From: Lachnospiraceae bacterium
GTDB lineage: Bacteria > Bacillota > Clostridia > Lachnospirales > Lachnospiraceae
Length of the DNA: 62,280 nucleotides
Direction: 5' to 3'
Assembly: GCA_017482205.1 (NCBI GenBank)
Contig: JAFUNK010000009.1
Span: 1-62,280, forward strand
Shown: piece after piece, positions 17,567 to 25,703 of the stretch
Numbering within the stretch: the stretch's first letter is position 1
Layout of the letters: each line of letters begins with the position of its first letter
Notes under the pieces: generated by a model
What the model was told of the DNA's origin: nothing
The model's input: the letters and a program-made list of their open reading frames with translations, nothing else
Databases searched by the model: none
Made by a program: the position numbers and the translations under genes

Positions 17567-18541
17567 ATGAAAGTCGGAAAAGTATCCGAAAGCGTATTGA
17601 AACGCTCCGTATTGAAACAGATAAAGAGCAAAAATACTCAGGTAAAGAATGGTGCAGGCGTAGGGGGAGACTGCGCCATTTTTTCATGTGAAAATACGCT
17701 TGTGGCAACTTGCATGCAGACGGCAGTAGTGCCGGCCCCTGCGGATATCCGTTACAGTATCCTAAAAGCAGCAAATGGAGTAGCCTGCAGTGGAGCAGTA
17801 CCCCAAATGGTACATCTTTCACTGCTTTTGCCACAAGATGCCGAGGAGAGCCTTTTGAAGCAGTATATGGCAGAGGCAGATAAAGCGGCAGCAGAACTGG
17901 GCATGGAGCTTGCAGGGGGACATACGGAAGTGACAAAAGCCGTTACAATTCCTTGCGTGACGGTGCAGGTGACGGGTACGATAGCTGATAAATATATAGA
18001 ACCCGGTGGAGCAAAACCGGGGCAGGATATAGTGGTAAGTAAATGGGTAGGCTTGGAAGGAAGTGCCAGACTTGCGGAAAAATATGCCGATAAGCTTTCT
18101 ACCAGATATCCATATCATATGATAACAGAGGCGGTAGCCTTTAAACAGTATCTCTCCATTATACCGGAGGCCGCCACCGCCATACAGTCCAATGTGGGTG
18201 CCATGCATGATGTTTCCGGGGGGGGTATTTTTGCAGCATTGTGGGAACTGGCAGAGAGTGCCGGCGTTGGACTAACCATAGATTTAAAAAAGATTCCCAT
18301 TAAGCAGGAAACCATAGAGGTGTGCGAATTTTTCGGCATCAGTCCCTATGAACTGCTTTCAGGTGGAGCACTTCTGATGACAGCGGATAACGGAGAAGGT
18401 CTGGTGCAGGCCTTGGAAGCCGTGCATATTCCGGCAACGGTTATCGGAAAAATTACGAATAATAACGACAGGGTTGTCATAAATGAAGACGAGAAACGTT
18501 TTTTGGAAAGACCCCGGGCGGATGAATTTACAAAAATCTAA
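17567..18541 (+). CDS. AIR synthase-related protein (HypE-like)
   Basis: A 324-residue PurM-type ATP-binding protein. The N-terminal AIRS domain shows GGDCAIFS (about 29-36) and AELGMELAGGHTEVTKAV (about 109-126). The C-terminal AIRS domain shows MHDVSGGGIFAALWELA (about 208-224) and ELLSGGALLMTA. HypE, PurM, SelD and ThiL share this fold. The HypE C-terminal cysteine tail is absent and no hyp or hydrogenase genes are nearby, so the substrate is open. It lies 22 nt after the VanW gene with GAGGGAAAACAGGG before the ATG. Confidence 0.8.
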   Translation: MKVGKVSESVLKRSVLKQIKSKNTQVKNGAGVGGDCAIFSCENTLVATCMQTAVVPAPADIRYSILKAANGVACSGAVPQMVHLSLLLPQDAEESLLKQYMAEADKAAAELGMELAGGHTEVTKAVTIPCVTVQVTGTIADKYIEPGGAKPGQDIVVSKWVGLEGSARLAEKYADKLSTRYPYHMITEAVAFKQYLSIIPEAATAIQSNVGAMHDVSGGGIFAALWELAESAGVGLTIDLKKIPIKQETIEVCEFFGISPYELLSGGALLMTADNGEGLVQALEAVHIPATVIGKITNNNDRVVINEDEKRFLERPRADEFTKI

Positions 18542-18592
18542 ATTGCATCGAAAGTTTAAAGAAATAACGGGTGCAGGAAAGGCAGGTTTAAT

Positions 18593-19075
18593 ATGAGAGA
18601 AGAATTATTACGCATTATTGAAAAGAACAGCCGTATGGATTTAAAAGAACTGGCTGTGATTTTAGGAGTGGAGGAAATAGATGTTGTCAACGAACTGGCA
18701 GCATGTGAAAGTGAAGGTATTATCTGTGGATATCATACCATGATTAATTGGGAGCATACCAGCCTGGAGACAGTAAACGCATTGATTGAAGTACGTATTA
18801 CCCCTCAGAGAGGTCAGGGCTTTGACCATTTGGCAGAACGTATTTACAGATATCAGGAGGTGCATTCTGTATACCTGATTTCAGGTGGTTATGATTTGCT
18901 GATATCCTTAGAAGGCAAATCCTTAAGAGAAATTTCTAACTTTGTATCAGATAAATTGTCCACACTGGACGGCGTACTCAGTACCGCAACCCATTTTGTA
19001 CTGAAAAAATACAAAGACCACGGTACTATCTTAACCAGCAAAAATGAAGACGAAAGAGAGTTGATTACACCATGA
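18593..19075 (+). CDS. Lrp/AsnC family transcriptional regulator
   Basis: A 160-residue regulator with an N-terminal helix-turn-helix (MDLKELAVILGVEEIDVVNEL) and a C-terminal RAM ligand-binding domain (ALIEVRITPQRGQGFD, VYLISGGYDLLISLEG). The stop overlaps the aminotransferase start (ATGA), so both are translated as a unit. An amino acid probably serves as effector. Confidence 0.92.
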   Translation: MREELLRIIEKNSRMDLKELAVILGVEEIDVVNELAACESEGIICGYHTMINWEHTSLETVNALIEVRITPQRGQGFDHLAERIYRYQEVHSVYLISGGYDLLISLEGKSLREISNFVSDKLSTLDGVLSTATHFVLKKYKDHGTILTSKNEDERELITP

Positions 19076-20256
19076 GAAATCCGCTTGCAGACCAGGTTGT
19101 CGAGATAAAACCCTCCGGCATCCGTAAATTTTTTGACATTGTAAGTGAGATGAAGGATGCAATCTCCTTAGGTGTCGGCGAACCGGACTTTGCTACCCCG
19201 TGGCATATCCGCGATGAGGGTATTTATTCCCTGGAAAAGGGACATACCAAATATACATCCAACGCAGGACTGATGGCTTTGAGAGAAGAAATCTGCCATT
19301 ATATGTACCGTAAGCAGGGCATCCGCTATAATGCGGCTACCGACGTGCTGATTACGGTAGGCGGTTCCGAGGCGATTGATATAGGTATGCGCGCTATGAT
19401 TAATCCCGGACAGGGGGAAGAGGTATTGATTCCCCAGCCCAGTTATGTATCCTATGAGCCTTGTGCGATTCTGGCAGGAGCAAAACCGGTTATCATCAAT
19501 TTAAAGGCTGAAAATGAGTTCCGCTTAACGGCACAGGAGCTTTTAGATGCAATTACCGATAAAACCAAGATTTTGATTTTACCTTTCCCTAATAATCCTA
19601 CCGGTGCCATTATGGAAAAAGAGGATTTAGAGGCAATTGCAAAGGTTATTATTGAAAAAGATATTTATGTAATGTCTGATGAGATTTATGGTGAACTTAC
19701 ATATAAGGGTGAGCATGTGTCTATTGCCAGTCTGCCCGGTATGCAGGAGAGAACCATTCTGATTAACGGTTTCTCCAAAGCATATGCCATGACCGGTTGG
19801 AGAATGGGGTATGCCTGTGGTCCTACCAAAATCATTGAGCAGATGACCAAGATTCACCAGTTTGCCATTATGTGTGCACCCACTACGGGACAGTATGCAG
19901 GTATTGAGGCATTGCGTAACGGTGATGAAGACATCAAGGAAATGCGTGTTGCGTACAACCAGAGAAGACGTTATCTGATGCATGCATTTAAAGAGATGGG
20001 GCTGGAATGCTTTGAACCCTTTGGTGCATTCTATGTATTCCCCTGCATTAAAGAGTTTGGTATGACCAGTGAAGAGTTTGCAACCAGATTTTTGGAAGAA
20101 GAAAAGGTGGCAGCAGTCCCCGGCACTGCTTTCGGTGACAGCGGAGAAGGGTTCTTGCGTATTTCTTACGCATATTCTTTGGAAAAATTAAAGACTGCAA
20201 TGGAAAGAATGGCACGTTTTGTGGAAAAACTGCGTAAGGAACAGAAGGGTCAGTAG
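19072..20256 (+). CDS. PLP-dependent class I/II aminotransferase
   Basis: A 394-residue fold-type I aminotransferase. Visible motifs are GVGEPDFATPWHIR (about 35), FPNNPTGAIM (about 168), SDEIYGELTY (about 202) and the PLP lysine in INGFSKAYAMTGWRMGY (about 236). RISYA near the C-terminus carries the carboxylate-binding Arg. It resembles aspartate/aromatic aminotransferases; the substrate is not resolved. It starts inside the Lrp stop codon. Confidence 0.93.
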   Translation: MRNPLADQVVEIKPSGIRKFFDIVSEMKDAISLGVGEPDFATPWHIRDEGIYSLEKGHTKYTSNAGLMALREEICHYMYRKQGIRYNAATDVLITVGGSEAIDIGMRAMINPGQGEEVLIPQPSYVSYEPCAILAGAKPVIINLKAENEFRLTAQELLDAITDKTKILILPFPNNPTGAIMEKEDLEAIAKVIIEKDIYVMSDEIYGELTYKGEHVSIASLPGMQERTILINGFSKAYAMTGWRMGYACGPTKIIEQMTKIHQFAIMCAPTTGQYAGIEALRNGDEDIKEMRVAYNQRRRYLMHAFKEMGLECFEPFGAFYVFPCIKEFGMTSEEFATRFLEEEKVAAVPGTAFGDSGEGFLRISYAYSLEKLKTAMERMARFVEKLRKEQKGQ

Positions 20257-20258
20257 AT

Positions 20259-20753
20259 ATGCATATTATTTTACATCAGCCGGAGATTCCGGCGAATACA
20301 GGAAATATCGGACGTACCTGTGTGGCAACGGGGACATCTTTACATTTGATTGAGCCGTTAGGTTTCCGCTTGGATGAAAAGTCCATTAAACGTGCGGGAA
20401 TGGATTATTGGGAGCATCTGGATGTAACCCGTTATATAAATTATCAGGAATTTTTGGAGAAGCATCCAAACGCCAAGATTTGGATGGCAACTACCAAAGC
20501 AAAGCACTCCTATACCGATGTGAAGTTCGGACCGGACGATTTTATTATGTTTGGTAAAGAAAGTGCGGGCATTCCGGAGGAAATTCTGGTAGAGAATGAA
20601 GAAAACTGTATTCGTATTCCCATGCTGCCCGAAATACGTTCGTTGAATTTGTCTAATTCTGTAGCGATTGTGTTGTATGAGGCGCTGAGGCAGAATGATT
20701 TCTGCGGTATGCAGACGGAAGGTGAACTGCACAGGCTGCAGTGGAAAGAATAG
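20259..20753 (+). CDS. trmL: tRNA (cytidine/uridine-34-2'-O)-methyltransferase
   Basis: A 164-residue SPOUT methyltransferase that modifies the wobble base of leucine tRNAs. Diagnostic segments are PEIPANTGNIGRTCVATG (about 7-24), GMDYWEHLDV, FGKESAGIPEEIL (about 103) and IPMLPEIRSLNLSNSVAIVLYE, the SPOUT knot. It starts 2 nt after the aminotransferase stop. Confidence 0.95.
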   Translation: MHIILHQPEIPANTGNIGRTCVATGTSLHLIEPLGFRLDEKSIKRAGMDYWEHLDVTRYINYQEFLEKHPNAKIWMATTKAKHSYTDVKFGPDDFIMFGKESAGIPEEILVENEENCIRIPMLPEIRSLNLSNSVAIVLYEALRQNDFCGMQTEGELHRLQWKE

Positions 20754-20842
20754 TATTTAATAAAATCCTAAGAATCTTTTAAAGATTATTTATACCTGCT
20801 CTGTTATACTATTCCGGTACGAAAGAACCGGGAGAAATACTT

Positions 20843-21694
20843 ATGAGAGAGGGATATGAAGGAAAAAGAGAAATACAGATGGATTTGGCAAAACCAAGGA
20901 ATCCTTATCTGGAAAAAGAATTTGGGACTTCTTTAAAACAGCGGGTAGCAGCGGGAGAAATGCCGGTATCAAGAAAAAGGCAAGAGAATAGCAGGCGGTC
21001 AACACAAAAAAGAAGGCAACGCAGGGAGGTCGTATGCAGGCACTTCTTGAAGAACGGAATTATTGTTGTAATTGTAGTATTACTGTTTTATTTGGCTGTT
21101 AATCTGTTTTTGGAACATAGTGCAGCGAAAAGCAGAATGACAGGTGCAAAATATGGAACCGATGTCTCAATGGTAAATAACTTTGCAGAAAAACCGGAAT
21201 GGATCGTGGATTATCTGACTCCCAATGAATATTCCAGACCGGGAGAGGCAATTGGAACCGTTCAAAGTATTTTTGTACATTATACTGCTAATCAGGGAAC
21301 AAGTGCAGCACAGAACAGAAGCTATTTTGAACAATTGAAGGATACCCATGAGCGTTCTGCAAGTGCACATTTTATTATCGGGTATGAAGGTGAAATTATT
21401 CAGTGCATTCCTTTAGATGAAATTGCTTATGCGGTGCAGACCAGAAACTATGATTCTATTTCTATTGAATGTTGCTATCTGGCAGAGGATGGTGAGTTTT
21501 CGCCCGAAACGGAAGAATCCCTGGTAAAACTTTTGGCATATTTGCTGAAACTTTATGATTTGACGGAAGAGGATATTTTGCGGCATTATGATTGTGGTGG
21601 CAAAAAATGCCCCTTGTATTATGTGGAGAATGAAGATGCATGGGAAGATTTGAAGGATAAGGTTTCGGAGGCTATTGGGAATGAAATTCCTTAA
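20843..21694 (+). CDS. Membrane-anchored N-acetylmuramoyl-L-alanine amidase (amidase_2)
   Basis: A 283-residue cell-wall hydrolase. Residues 1-65 are very basic and cytoplasmic, residues about 68-88 form one membrane helix (GIIVVIVVLLFYLAVNLF) and the rest is extracellular. The amidase_2/PGRP domain shows zinc ligands in VHYTANQG, AHFIIG and HYDCGGKKCP. It cleaves the bond between MurNAc and L-Ala. Its end overlaps the next gene by 14 nt. Confidence 0.9.
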   Translation: MREGYEGKREIQMDLAKPRNPYLEKEFGTSLKQRVAAGEMPVSRKRQENSRRSTQKRRQRREVVCRHFLKNGIIVVIVVLLFYLAVNLFLEHSAAKSRMTGAKYGTDVSMVNNFAEKPEWIVDYLTPNEYSRPGEAIGTVQSIFVHYTANQGTSAAQNRSYFEQLKDTHERSASAHFIIGYEGEIIQCIPLDEIAYAVQTRNYDSISIECCYLAEDGEFSPETEESLVKLLAYLLKLYDLTEEDILRHYDCGGKKCPLYYVENEDAWEDLKDKVSEAIGNEIP

Positions 21695-22697
21695 AATTAA
21701 CTATGTAAAATGGATAAAGCTTTGCGTAGCAGTACCCCTTGCAATGTTGATTGCACAGGTATTGAAACTGGATTATGCTTCTTCAGCAGGCGTTATTACC
21801 CTGCTTACTGTGCTGGATACCCGGCAGGAAACTTTTGTTGTGGCATGGAAACGGGTAGGGGCATTTGGTATTATGAGCATATTATGTAAACTTGCATTCG
21901 GCGTGGTCGGTTGTAATATACCGGCCTATGCCGTTTTTCTATGTTTGTTTTTACTTGTGTGCTATGTGGGCAAATTGGAAGTTGCAATTTCCATGAATGC
22001 AGTTATGGCAACACATTATCTGACGTCAGGGGGAGTAACACCTGCTACGTTACAAAATGAGGTCTTATTATTTGTAATCGGCACCGGATTGGGCGTGTTG
22101 GTAAATTTGATTATGCCTGAAAATATAAAGAAAATCAGGGAAAAACAACGCCTGACAGATGAAGCGATGAAGAGAATTCTGTATCGTATGGCAGATTATC
22201 TTTGCAGGGAGGACAAAAGTGACTATACCGGAACGTGCTTCGGACAGGTAGAAGAACTTTTGACAGAACTGGAACGTGAAGCAAGTGTTCGTATGCGTAA
22301 TAAAATGAGCCATGCGGACAGGTATTTTTTGAAATATATGCATATGCGCACGGAACAGTGTGAGAGTTTAAAGGATATTTATGCAAGTATCAAGGAATTG
22401 TCCTATGTGCCCGGACAAGCATATGCGATTAGTGAATTTATCAGAGAAATCGGTGACAGCTTTCATGAAATGAATAATGTGGAGTGGCTTTTGGAAAAAT
22501 TGGATATGCTGGATACTTCTTATAAGGAGGCAGAATTGCCAAGGAGTAGGGAAGAGTTTGAAAACCGGGCAGAATTATGGCACATTCTGAGATGCTTAGA
22601 GGTATTGTTAAGAAAAAAGCAGGCTTTTGTGAAAGAGCTGACGCAGGAAGAAAAGAAAAAATACTGGGAGTGTGAGGAGACTGTGTTACAGGATTGA
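21681..22697 (+). CDS. Aromatic acid exporter / FUSC family membrane protein
   Basis: A 338-residue protein with about six N-terminal hydrophobic segments in the first 145 residues (ArAE_1/YqjA-like, with ASSAGVITLLTVLDTRQE) and a C-terminal soluble helical domain of about 190 residues. The ATG at 21681 has GGAGG 9 nt upstream; an upstream TTG is less likely. It overlaps the amidase gene, so the two are co-translated. The transported compound is not known. Confidence 0.85.
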   Translation: MKFLKINYVKWIKLCVAVPLAMLIAQVLKLDYASSAGVITLLTVLDTRQETFVVAWKRVGAFGIMSILCKLAFGVVGCNIPAYAVFLCLFLLVCYVGKLEVAISMNAVMATHYLTSGGVTPATLQNEVLLFVIGTGLGVLVNLIMPENIKKIREKQRLTDEAMKRILYRMADYLCREDKSDYTGTCFGQVEELLTELEREASVRMRNKMSHADRYFLKYMHMRTEQCESLKDIYASIKELSYVPGQAYAISEFIREIGDSFHEMNNVEWLLEKLDMLDTSYKEAELPRSREEFENRAELWHILRCLEVLLRKKQAFVKELTQEEKKKYWECEETVLQD

Positions 22698-22722
22698 AAA
22701 GACGTTTTTTTTCTGCTACAAT
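22694..22722 (+). promoter_or_regulatory. Sigma-A promoter of rpe
   Basis: TTGAAA at 22694-22699 overlaps the preceding stop codon and is followed by a 17-nt spacer and TACAAT at 22717-22722. Confidence 0.6.
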
Positions 22723-22823
22723 GCAGAATGTGTGATGGGCAAAGGTAAATTTTACGTTGTAAGAGGAACTGCCTGCACAAAATGATAAAGCATGCGGAAA
22801 TTACAGAGCGGAAGGGTATGAAT

Positions 22824-23474
22824 ATGAATATTTTATCACCGTCGATTTTATCGGCAGACTTTGCAAAATTGGGTGAACAGATAGAGATTATGGATAAGGC
22901 AGGTGCACAGTATGTGCATATTGATGTGATGGACGGGCTTTTTGTGCCCTCGATTTCCTACGGGATGCCCCTGATACAGTCTATCAGAAAAGTAACGGAT
23001 AGGGTTTTTGATGTACATCTGATGATTGAAAAACCGGAACGTTATATAGATGAGTTTGTTAAATGCGGAGCAGATATCATTACTTTCCACGTTGAAGCAA
23101 CGGAAAAAACCGGAGAAATTATTGATGCTATTCACGAAAAAGGAATTCGTGCAGGTATTTCTATAAAGCCTAATACACAGGTAGATATATTAAAACCCTA
23201 TCTGGATAAAGTGGATATGATACTGGTAATGACGGTGGAACCCGGATTTGGCGGACAGGCTTATATTGATTTTTGTACGGATAAAGTGCGTGAAGTGCGT
23301 AAAATGGTACAGGAGTCCGGCAGAGATATCGATATTCAGGTAGATGGTGGAATCAATAAAGAAAATATCGGTATGGTACTGGAGGCAGGTGCTAATGTTG
23401 TAGTGGCTGGTTCTGCGGTATTTAAGGGAAATATTGCTGAAAATGTTAAATATTTTTTGCAACAAATGGCATAA
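22824..23474 (+). CDS. rpe: Ribulose-phosphate 3-epimerase
   Basis: A 216-residue TIM-barrel enzyme of the pentose phosphate pathway. Motifs are SPSILSADFAKLGEQ, VHIDVMDGLFVPSISYG with the metal and catalytic Asp, HLMIEKPERYI, VEPGFGGQ and QVDGGINKENI. The ATG at 22824 lies 7 nt after GAAGGG and starts the canonical NILSPSILSADF; earlier ATGs would add an unusual extension. Confidence 0.95.
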   Translation: MNILSPSILSADFAKLGEQIEIMDKAGAQYVHIDVMDGLFVPSISYGMPLIQSIRKVTDRVFDVHLMIEKPERYIDEFVKCGADIITFHVEATEKTGEIIDAIHEKGIRAGISIKPNTQVDILKPYLDKVDMILVMTVEPGFGGQAYIDFCTDKVREVRKMVQESGRDIDIQVDGGINKENIGMVLEAGANVVVAGSAVFKGNIAENVKYFLQQMA

Positions 23475-23555
23475 ATCTATTTTCTTTTGTGCGAACTTTC
23501 GTTATAATGAGAATATCTTATGTGAGTGTGCAAGAGACACACGGAAGGGAGTATA

Positions 23556-24914
23556 ATGGAAAAACTATTCAAACTGAAACAAAACGGAACTACTGTTGGA
23601 ACTGAAGTAATTGCGGGTATTACCACTTTCTTTGCAATGGCTTATATCATTGTGGTAAATCCGAATATCCTAAGTGAAACAGGTATGGAATGGGGTGCGG
23701 TGTTTTTAGCAACCATAATTTCAGCAGTTATCGGTACACTGATTATGGGTCTGTTTGCAAATGTACCTTATGCCCAGGCACCCGGTATGGGACTGAATGC
23801 GTTCTTTACGTATACTGTGTGCTTTGGATTGGGATTTACCTGGAAACAGGCTATGAGTATGGTATTTATTTGTGGTCTCATCAATGTTCTGATGACCGTA
23901 ACCAAAATCAGAAAATACATTATTAAAGCTATTCCTACCAGTCTGCAGCATGCAATCGGTGGCGGTATTGGTATTTTTGTTGCTTACATCGGATTTTTGA
24001 ATATTGGATTTATTAATTTTGGCGGCGGTGTACCGGCTATGACTTATGTAAATCAGCCCGCTTTAATCCTTTTTGTAATTGGCTTGATTTTGATTATTGT
24101 ATTACAGGTACTTAAAGTAAAGGGTGCTATTCTGATTGGTATTATTGTAACAACTATCATTGGTATTCCCATGGGAGTAACAGCAACCGGTGACACTATC
24201 AGCTTTACTGAAGCTTGTAAGGTACTTCCTACTACTTTTGGTGCTATTTTTACTGCAGAAGGGCTTCCTTCTCTGTTTACGGATATGTCCAAGCTGCCTT
24301 TAGCACTGATTACAATCTTTGCTTTCAGCTTATCCGATACTTTCGATACCATAGGTACTTTCATTGGTACAGGCCGTCGTAGCGGTATCTTCAGTGAGGA
24401 AGATGAAAAGGCTATGGAAAACGGTGCAGGTTTCAAATCCAAAATGGACAAGGCTCTCTTTGCAGATGCAACCGCAACCTCCATTGGTGCTATTTTCGGT
24501 ACTACCAATACCACAACTTTCGTAGAAAGTGCAGCAGGTATCGGGGCTGGCGGACGTACAGGTTTAACCAGTGTAATCACTGCTCTTTGTTTTGCATTGA
24601 GTGCGTTCTTAGCTACTTTTATCAGTGCAATTCCCAGTGCGGCAACAGCACCTGCATTGGTAGTAGTAGGTATTATGATGGTATCCTCCTTCAAGGATAT
24701 TGAGTGGACTGATTTCGAAGATGCAGTACCTGCATTCTTTGCAGCAATTTTCATGGCTCTTTGCTATTCTATCAGCTACGGTATCGGTACCGGATTTATT
24801 GCGTACTGTGTAGTGAAGATTGCAAAGGGTAAAGTGAAAGAAATCCATCCGATTCTTGCGGTTGCTACGATTCTGTTTATTTTGAACTTTGTTTTACTGG
24901 CATTGTTGCCGTAA
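23556..24914 (+). CDS. NCS2 family purine permease (AzgA/PbuO-like)
   Basis: A 452-residue proton-coupled purine transporter with about 12-14 membrane segments. Motifs include VIAGITTFFAMAYIIVVNP (about 17-35), APGMGLNAFFTY, SLQHAIGGGIGIF, SDTFDTIGTFIGTGRR and GTTNTTTFVESAAGIGAGGRTGLTS in two parts. It best fits hypoxanthine/guanine/adenine permeases. The ATG at 23556 follows GGAAGGGAG. A TATAAT lies at 23504-23509. I see no purine riboswitch in the leader. Confidence 0.92.
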   Translation: MEKLFKLKQNGTTVGTEVIAGITTFFAMAYIIVVNPNILSETGMEWGAVFLATIISAVIGTLIMGLFANVPYAQAPGMGLNAFFTYTVCFGLGFTWKQAMSMVFICGLINVLMTVTKIRKYIIKAIPTSLQHAIGGGIGIFVAYIGFLNIGFINFGGGVPAMTYVNQPALILFVIGLILIIVLQVLKVKGAILIGIIVTTIIGIPMGVTATGDTISFTEACKVLPTTFGAIFTAEGLPSLFTDMSKLPLALITIFAFSLSDTFDTIGTFIGTGRRSGIFSEEDEKAMENGAGFKSKMDKALFADATATSIGAIFGTTNTTTFVESAAGIGAGGRTGLTSVITALCFALSAFLATFISAIPSAATAPALVVVGIMMVSSFKDIEWTDFEDAVPAFFAAIFMALCYSISYGIGTGFIAYCVVKIAKGKVKEIHPILAVATILFILNFVLLALLP

Positions 24915-24969
24915 TTTTATGGTTAATATCAACATACGTGTGAATTAGAGTGGTATAAGAGGGATATAA

Positions 24970-25494
24970 ATGGAACTGGAAATTCTGCATGCAATACAAA
25001 AAATGCATACGGACTGGTTGGACCCGATTATGGTGTTTTTGTCTGCATTAGGGAACGGAGGCATGATCTGGATTGCATTAAGTATCGTGCTGGTGGTTCC
25101 TAAGAGAACACGTGCCTGCGGGTTGACGATGATGGGTGCTATGGCACTGTCCTTTCTGATTGGCAATCTGTTTTTGAAAAATGTGATAGCCAGACCGCGG
25201 CCGTTTGTGGTAGATAGTTCAGTTACGCTTTTGATTCCCAAACCGGGAGAGTATTCCTTTCCGTCAGGACACACGTTAAATAGTGTGACAGCGGCAACGG
25301 TTATATTCCTTTATTTCAAAAAGGCAGGTATAGCGGCACTTGTGTTAGCGGGATTGATTGCTTTTTCCAGAATGTATCTGTTTGTACATTATCCTACGGA
25401 TATTCTGGGCGGAATTATTCTGGGAATTATGGATGCCATGCTGGCATACAAAATAACACAAATGGTTATAAAAAAACGGGAAGAGAGACTTTAG
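24970..25494 (+). CDS. PAP2 family phosphatase
   Basis: A 174-residue membrane phosphatase with the three-part PAP2 signature: KNVIARPRPF (about 74-83), FPSGHT (about 97-102) and SRMYLFVHYPTDILGG (about 137-152). About five hydrophobic segments. Likely substrates are undecaprenyl pyrophosphate or phosphatidic acid. A terminator overlaps its stop codon. Confidence 0.9.
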   Translation: MELEILHAIQKMHTDWLDPIMVFLSALGNGGMIWIALSIVLVVPKRTRACGLTMMGAMALSFLIGNLFLKNVIARPRPFVVDSSVTLLIPKPGEYSFPSGHTLNSVTAATVIFLYFKKAGIAALVLAGLIAFSRMYLFVHYPTDILGGIILGIMDAMLAYKITQMVIKKREERL

Positions 25495-25510
25495 GGTCTC
25501 TCTTTTTTGT
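25485..25510 (+). terminator. Terminator overlapping the PAP2 stop codon
   Basis: GAGAGAC and GTCTCTC pair around a short loop holding the TAG stop, followed by six T's. Confidence 0.8.
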
Positions 25511-25583
25511 GGGCAGGTTGCACATTACGGCGGAGTAGAAAAGGTCGCAATGTGACAGGCACAGGCATGGGAAGGTTCTTTGC

Positions 25584-25611
25584 TAAACTCTTTTTTTAAA
25601 TATGTCGATAT
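25584..25611 (+). promoter_or_regulatory. Candidate sigma-28/sigma-D-type promoter
   Basis: CTAAA (TAAA at 25584-25587) is followed after 17 nt by TCGATAT (25605-25611), one mismatch from the flagellar sigma -10 CCGATAT. The spacer is one or two nt longer than usual. No sigma-A promoter of comparable quality was seen between the terminator at 25510 and the gene. Confidence 0.45.
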
Positions 25612-25641
25612 ATTAAATACCCGATGGTGGGTAACAGTTGT

Positions 25642-25697
25642 GGGGAAGGAACCCCTTTTGGAAGCACGAAAGTGCTTCTTCATGCAGACAAGGAGGT
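25642..25697 (+). promoter_or_regulatory. 5' leader with two CsrA-type sites and a GNRA hairpin
   Basis: GGGG and CCCC (25642-25655) enclose an AAGGAA loop, the usual hairpin-loop presentation of a CsrA GGA site. Next is GAAGCAC-GAAA-GTGCTTC (25661-25678), a perfect 7-bp hairpin with a GNRA tetraloop. Then ACAAGGAGGT (25688-25697) matches the full CsrA consensus ACANGGANGU and is also the Shine-Dalgarno of the gene at 25704. Repression of translation by CsrA is inferred. Confidence 0.5.
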
Positions 25698-25703
25698 GCA
25701 GGC

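Noticed and set aside
23475-23555. Purine riboswitch upstream of the purine permease
   Set aside because: Only about 45 nt separate the likely start from the ATG, and the three-way-junction core motifs are absent.
24053-24754. 233-residue minus-strand reading frame
   Set aside because: It is antisense to the purine permease and has low-complexity composition; a shadow of the real gene.
25511-25700. c-di-GMP (GEMM) riboswitch upstream of the calcium-loop gene
   Set aside because: A GAAA tetraloop is present, but the conserved GEMM core and its receptor are not; the CsrA-type reading explains more of the sequence.
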